Shown piece after piece: positions 55,771-59,182 of a stretch of DNA of 59,182 nt. The stretch lies in NCBI GenBank assembly GCA_001783215.1, contig MFRA01000002.1, forward strand, positions 1 through 59,182. Direction: 5' to 3'. The notes under the pieces were generated by a model. The model searched no databases, was not told where the DNA came from, and saw nothing but the letters and a program-made list of their open reading frames with translations. This stretch comes from Candidatus Magasanikbacteria bacterium RIFOXYD1_FULL_40_23. Its GTDB lineage: Bacteria; Patescibacteriota; Patescibacteriia; Magasanikbacterales; GWA2-37-8. The stretch's first letter is position 1; each line of letters opens with the position of its first letter. Made by a program: the position numbers and the translations under genes.

Positions 55771-56386
55771 ATTGTTTAATTTCGCTTAAAGTTTTAAAGT
55801 ATGGCGCGCCTACTTGCTTGGCTTCTTCCTCGGAGTAGCGTGAGGTGTTTAGCTTTGTTACTACTAGCGCAGCCGGCACCTCTTGCTTTACCGACAAATT
55901 TTCTCGCAAATTGTCATTTATAAAAAATATTTTGTTATTATTATAATTATCCCCCAGATATTTTTCTTTGTTCCCGCTTAGTATTACCAACTCATCAAAC
56001 CTGTCCGAGATCCCACTATCGCGAATCTTGTTTAGTTGAAATGTTTTGTCGCCGGCAGAAAGTAAAACTACTTTATCGGAAACACTTTTTAAAAACTGCA
56101 AAAACATTTCTGTGTCTGGAAAAAGATAATTCTTGGAAAACAGAGCATTTAATTCTGCCTCCACGGTATCTGGCAGATTATAACCCAAGTCACGCAAAAA
56201 TTGCGTATGCTCTTCGAATGTATAGTCGTACTGGTGCGGCGCTACTGTACAAAGAGATTTAAGAAATGTTTCTTTTATATCTTTTTCATTGGCGCCATGT
56301 TTGGCAAAAATACCAAAGATATCCGCCTTAAACGCAACTGTGTTATAAACCGTATCGTCCCAATCTACAAAAGTGTGGCTAAACAT
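55748..56386 (-). CDS. HAD-like hydrolase
   Basis: DWDDTVYNT, LLSAGDK, INDNLREN. Confidence 0.75.
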   Translation of the reverse strand: MFSHTFVDWDDTVYNTVAFKADIFGIFAKHGANEKDIKETFLKSLCTVAPHQYDYTFEEHTQFLRDLGYNLPDTVEAELNALFSKNYLFPDTEMFLQFLKSVSDKVVLLSAGDKTFQLNKIRDSGISDRFDELVILSGNKEKYLGDNYNNNKIFFINDNLRENLSVKQEVPAALVVTKLNTSRYSEEEAKQVGAPYFKTLSEIKQYVEQQIK

Positions 56387-56407
56387 AATATCACCCTTTA
56401 AATTAAG

Positions 56408-57232
56408 TTACTTACCCAAAACAATCTCGGAAATTATTTTAAATCTTTGTACGACTTCTGTATCCAAGTAGACTTGCTTCTCTTCTTTGGTTTTATAATT
56501 ACCTACTTCTTGCCACAAGGCCCTACCAGCCAAAAACCCAACTGCTCCCGCCTCTACAGCCTCTGTTAGTTGAGCAGCAAACCCTTCAAACTTTTCGCCT
56601 CTGGTAAGCAAAATCCACGGTGTGCTTCCAACGAGCTCGGTAATTTTTTTACATGACTCTAAATCTCCAGGGTACTCTAATTTCCAAACATCGGGAACAA
56701 TATTTTTTTCTAACAACATCTGGATAGAACGCAAAACCCATTCAGCTCGACTCTTCCCAAGCTCTTCGTTGCCATAGGTAACAATTTCCAAAAATAACGG
56801 CAGATTGTTTGCGCGAGAATCGTCCAAAGCTTTTTTAGCCACGGCGATTTGAGAATCACAATTGCTGGCTTCGGGATTAAAATATAATAATAATTTTGCT
56901 CCACCTGCACCCAAATCCTTTAATTGCTTGGCCGAGTATTCTAGTTCGGTATTTCGTTCTCCGGCACTATCTGTATAACCGCTTTTTTCGAGCGGCAGAA
57001 GATATGGCTTGCTTTTGGATTCATAGCCAGCCAAACCCCAACCTACATCTATAAGAACACCGCTAAATTGATCCTGCAAAGCAGAGATAATCATGCCTTT
57101 TATCTCTATCATTTCGGCATCGGTAGCCGATTCCGGATCGGCTGGTTTTACATATTTTTTAAAACTACCGCGATGGTCTAAAGCGAGCATTAAATACTTG
57201 CCCCTATCTTGAAAACTAGATAAATCAGACAT
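56408..57232 (-). CDS. LacD/DUF2090-like class I aldolase
   Basis: MLALDHRGSFKKYV, GAGGAKLLLYFNPEA, VWKLEYPGD, GFLAGRALWQ. Confidence 0.75.
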   Translation of the reverse strand: MSDLSSFQDRGKYLMLALDHRGSFKKYVKPADPESATDAEMIEIKGMIISALQDQFSGVLIDVGWGLAGYESKSKPYLLPLEKSGYTDSAGERNTELEYSAKQLKDLGAGGAKLLLYFNPEASNCDSQIAVAKKALDDSRANNLPLFLEIVTYGNEELGKSRAEWVLRSIQMLLEKNIVPDVWKLEYPGDLESCKKITELVGSTPWILLTRGEKFEGFAAQLTEAVEAGAVGFLAGRALWQEVGNYKTKEEKQVYLDTEVVQRFKIISEIVLGK

Positions 57233-57302
57233 AAATAATTATATTTTAAGCTAAAAAAGTACCTCTAGAATAACATACGAAAAATTGAGCGTCAATCAAA
57301 CA

Positions 57303-57337
57303 AAAAAGCCGGCCACCACATTGGTGATCCGGCTGGC
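57303..57337 (-). terminator. Terminator of the 58913 gene
   Basis: Minus AGCCGGATCACCaatGTGGTGGCCGGCTTTTTTG. Confidence 0.8.
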
Positions 57338-57345
57338 TGACTCCA

Positions 57346-57373
57346 GTCTGCTCTGTATTGCTACAGAGCAGAC
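57346..57373. repeat. Perfect 11-bp hairpin
   Basis: GTCTGCTCTGTattgctACAGAGCAGAC. Confidence 0.7.
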
Positions 57374-57380
57374 ATGGTTA

Positions 57381-58913
57381 CTACGACTGCTGGCCCGCCT
57401 GCTGACGAGCCTTCTTGCGCTCGCTCTTGCTGGGCTTCTTGTCGCCCTTCTTGCCGCCCTTGTTCTTCTCGCGCTTCGCAACCGTCTCGGGCTTCTCCGC
57501 GCCGAAGTTGGGATCGTTGCGATCAACGACCTTCTTCTCCGGCTTGTTGACCTTCTGCGGCGGCGTGGGCTTCACCTGGGGCTGCTCCACCTTCTTGACG
57601 ATCGGCGGAGCAACCGGCGGGTTCTCGACGACCTGGGTCGTCTTGGCACCCTCGTTGCGCAGCTTGTCGACGCCCTCGGCCAGGGCCTGCTCGTCCATGC
57701 CAGCGGCACGGGCGTAGTACATGGCCGTGTTGTGATCCGACACCATCGTGTCGACCTCACCCGGCTTGCCTTCACCCTTGGCGAACTTCTCGGCCTTGTT
57801 GAGGGCGAAGCTCTCACGAGCGATGGCCATCTCCGCGAAGATCGTGGTGACCACACCCTTGTCGTTGAAGTCCGACGTGGCGTACTTCTCCTTCTTCATC
57901 ACCTTGTCGGCGGTGCGCCCAGCCAAGGTCTCGGCCAGCGTCTCACTCATGCCGGAGTTGGAGTCGTTGGACTCCAGCAACCGGGCCTTGAGCACCTGCT
58001 TCAGCTGAAGCAGACGCGCCGCCTGCTTCTCCTTGTTGCTGATGGCCTGCTGCTCACGCCGAGCCTTCTCTTCCAGGTCCTCCAGCTTGGGCAGCTGGTG
58101 CAGCTTGTAGATCTCGGGGAAGTGATCCTCGAGCGTGTGCCACACCCACGTCTCCTGCTTCGGCGAAGCCCAGTCCATATCGCGGTGTTCGCGATCCCAG
58201 CGCAGACCCCAGGCCTTGATGACCTGCTGGCACATGCCGATCCACCGCGAGATCTCACCATTGCGCGCGCTGTACAGATCGAACAGCGCCTGGTTCTTGG
58301 TGCGATCCAGCTGACGGCGAGCCTGCTGCACCGCGCATGCCGACTTCACGAAGTGGGCACGCATGGCCTGGGCGAGGTAGCCATCCTCGAACATGAAGTC
58401 GGGGAGCTCCGACAGGGTGTGCCGGAGACGGAGAACCGCCTCGGGGACATCCGAGCTGGACGAATCCTCGTGCCGCACATTCTGGACGGTCTGCTGCTTC
58501 GGCTTGTCCGAACTGGCAGCCAGGCTCCGCTCCATCTTCTTGATGCTCTCGGGAGAGAGCGGGTCGAAACCAGCCATCTTCACGGCCGTCGCACGGAGAC
58601 GCTCCGCCTTCTCCTTCTTGATCCGCCGCTGCTCGATCTGGATCGCGGCTTCCTTGGCCTGCTTGGCCGCGCGCTGTTCGCGCTGACGGTTCTCCAAGGC
58701 CTGCTTGGCAAGGGACCGAATGTCCTTGAACACCTCATCGTGCAAGACCTCGTCGACGGTCACATCGTCGAGATCGGGGGTGGAGCTGATCATCTCCTGG
58801 ATGACCAACTCCAGGGTCCACTCCGTATCGTCACCGGCAGGCGACGAGTCGTCGTCGCTGGGAACGAGGGAGAGAACGCTAGAGGACGAAACGGGGTTGG
58901 TCGGGTTGGACAT
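57381..58913 (-). CDS. GC-rich, highly charged helical hypothetical protein (510 aa)
   Basis: Promoter TTGACA-17-TATAGT, SD AAGGAAGG, intrinsic terminator all on minus strand. Confidence 0.75.
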   Translation of the reverse strand: MSNPTNPVSSSSVLSLVPSDDDSSPAGDDTEWTLELVIQEMISSTPDLDDVTVDEVLHDEVFKDIRSLAKQALENRQREQRAAKQAKEAAIQIEQRRIKKEKAERLRATAVKMAGFDPLSPESIKKMERSLAASSDKPKQQTVQNVRHEDSSSSDVPEAVLRLRHTLSELPDFMFEDGYLAQAMRAHFVKSACAVQQARRQLDRTKNQALFDLYSARNGEISRWIGMCQQVIKAWGLRWDREHRDMDWASPKQETWVWHTLEDHFPEIYKLHQLPKLEDLEEKARREQQAISNKEKQAARLLQLKQVLKARLLESNDSNSGMSETLAETLAGRTADKVMKKEKYATSDFNDKGVVTTIFAEMAIARESFALNKAEKFAKGEGKPGEVDTMVSDHNTAMYYARAAGMDEQALAEGVDKLRNEGAKTTQVVENPPVAPPIVKKVEQPQVKPTPPQKVNKPEKKVVDRNDPNFGAEKPETVAKREKNKGGKKGDKKPSKSERKKARQQAGQQS

Positions 58914-59057
58914 GACGCGTTACCTACCTTCCTTACATTGTCAACGAAACAAAGTTCTTTTTCTCACTTCTGCGATATGCAGGGCGAGAGAACCTTCCGT
59001 CACTGGGCGCCAAAATTGACGCTAAATGACCAAAAATCCTCTAAAAACTAACCACGC

Positions 59058-59086
59058 ACTATACCACAAAATATAGGTTTTGTCAA
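59058..59086 (-). promoter_or_regulatory. Promoter of the 58913 gene
   Basis: Minus TTGACA-17-TATAGT. Confidence 0.75.
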
Positions 59087-59169
59087 TAGTTAAATTGACC
59101 TAGCAGTAATCTAAACTACTGGAACCACCTAAATGGTAAAATATGGCTTTATCCATAAAGGTGGTATAT

Positions 59170-59182
59170 ATGTCAAATGACC
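59170..59182 (+). CDS. Start of a gene truncated by the window edge
   Basis: AAAGGTGG SD then ATGTCAAATGACC. Confidence 0.4.

Noticed and set aside
57285-59051. 588-aa plus-strand ORF opposite the GC-rich gene
   Set aside because: Leu/Arg-rich low-complexity translation typical of antisense to a GC-rich gene; promoter, SD and terminator all support the minus-strand gene
1-59182. rRNA operon, tmRNA or SRP RNA
   Set aside because: None recognised by eye; absence is not proven without covariance-model searches

Overview
AT-rich, gene-dense window that looks like a Candidate Phyla Radiation / Patescibacteria genome. This is inferred from gene content: DUF4012 protein, baseplate-J-like and NHL surface proteins, LCP protein, compact core genes, and the PDFAKASTG-type repeat. 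From left to right it holds: a 2-hydroxyacid dehydrogenase; an RNase P RNA with a very long hairpin insertion; a cell-surface glycan cluster (polyprenyl glycosylphosphotransferase and three GT4 enzymes); DUF4012 and adhesin-like proteins; miaA; thrS behind a T-box leader; surface proteins; an archaemetzincin-like protease; LCP; der; pth; dprA; topA; FemAB; rpmF; nusB; rnc; tRNAs Arg(GCG), Lys(CTT) and Arg(TCG); several GC-richer single-gene units with strong Shine-Dalgarno sites; a six-gene complex I/group 4 hydrogenase-like operon; an EndoQ-like PHP protein; RluA; YvcK; glmS and sugar-nucleotide genes; and a GC-rich 510-aa orphan. Main points of interest: (1) the hydrogenase-like operon appears to have lost both the NiFe ligands and most ligands of the proximal Fe-S cluster while keeping antiporter-type residues; (2) a T-box riboswitch on thrS with a short Stem I and a dispersed three-way-junction palindrome where the middle stems should be; (3) two families of repeated, covarying structured leaders placed next to start codons; (4) palindromic repeats inserted in rnpB and in-frame in EndoQ. 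No homology search or folding program was run. Base pairings and motif alignments were done by eye.
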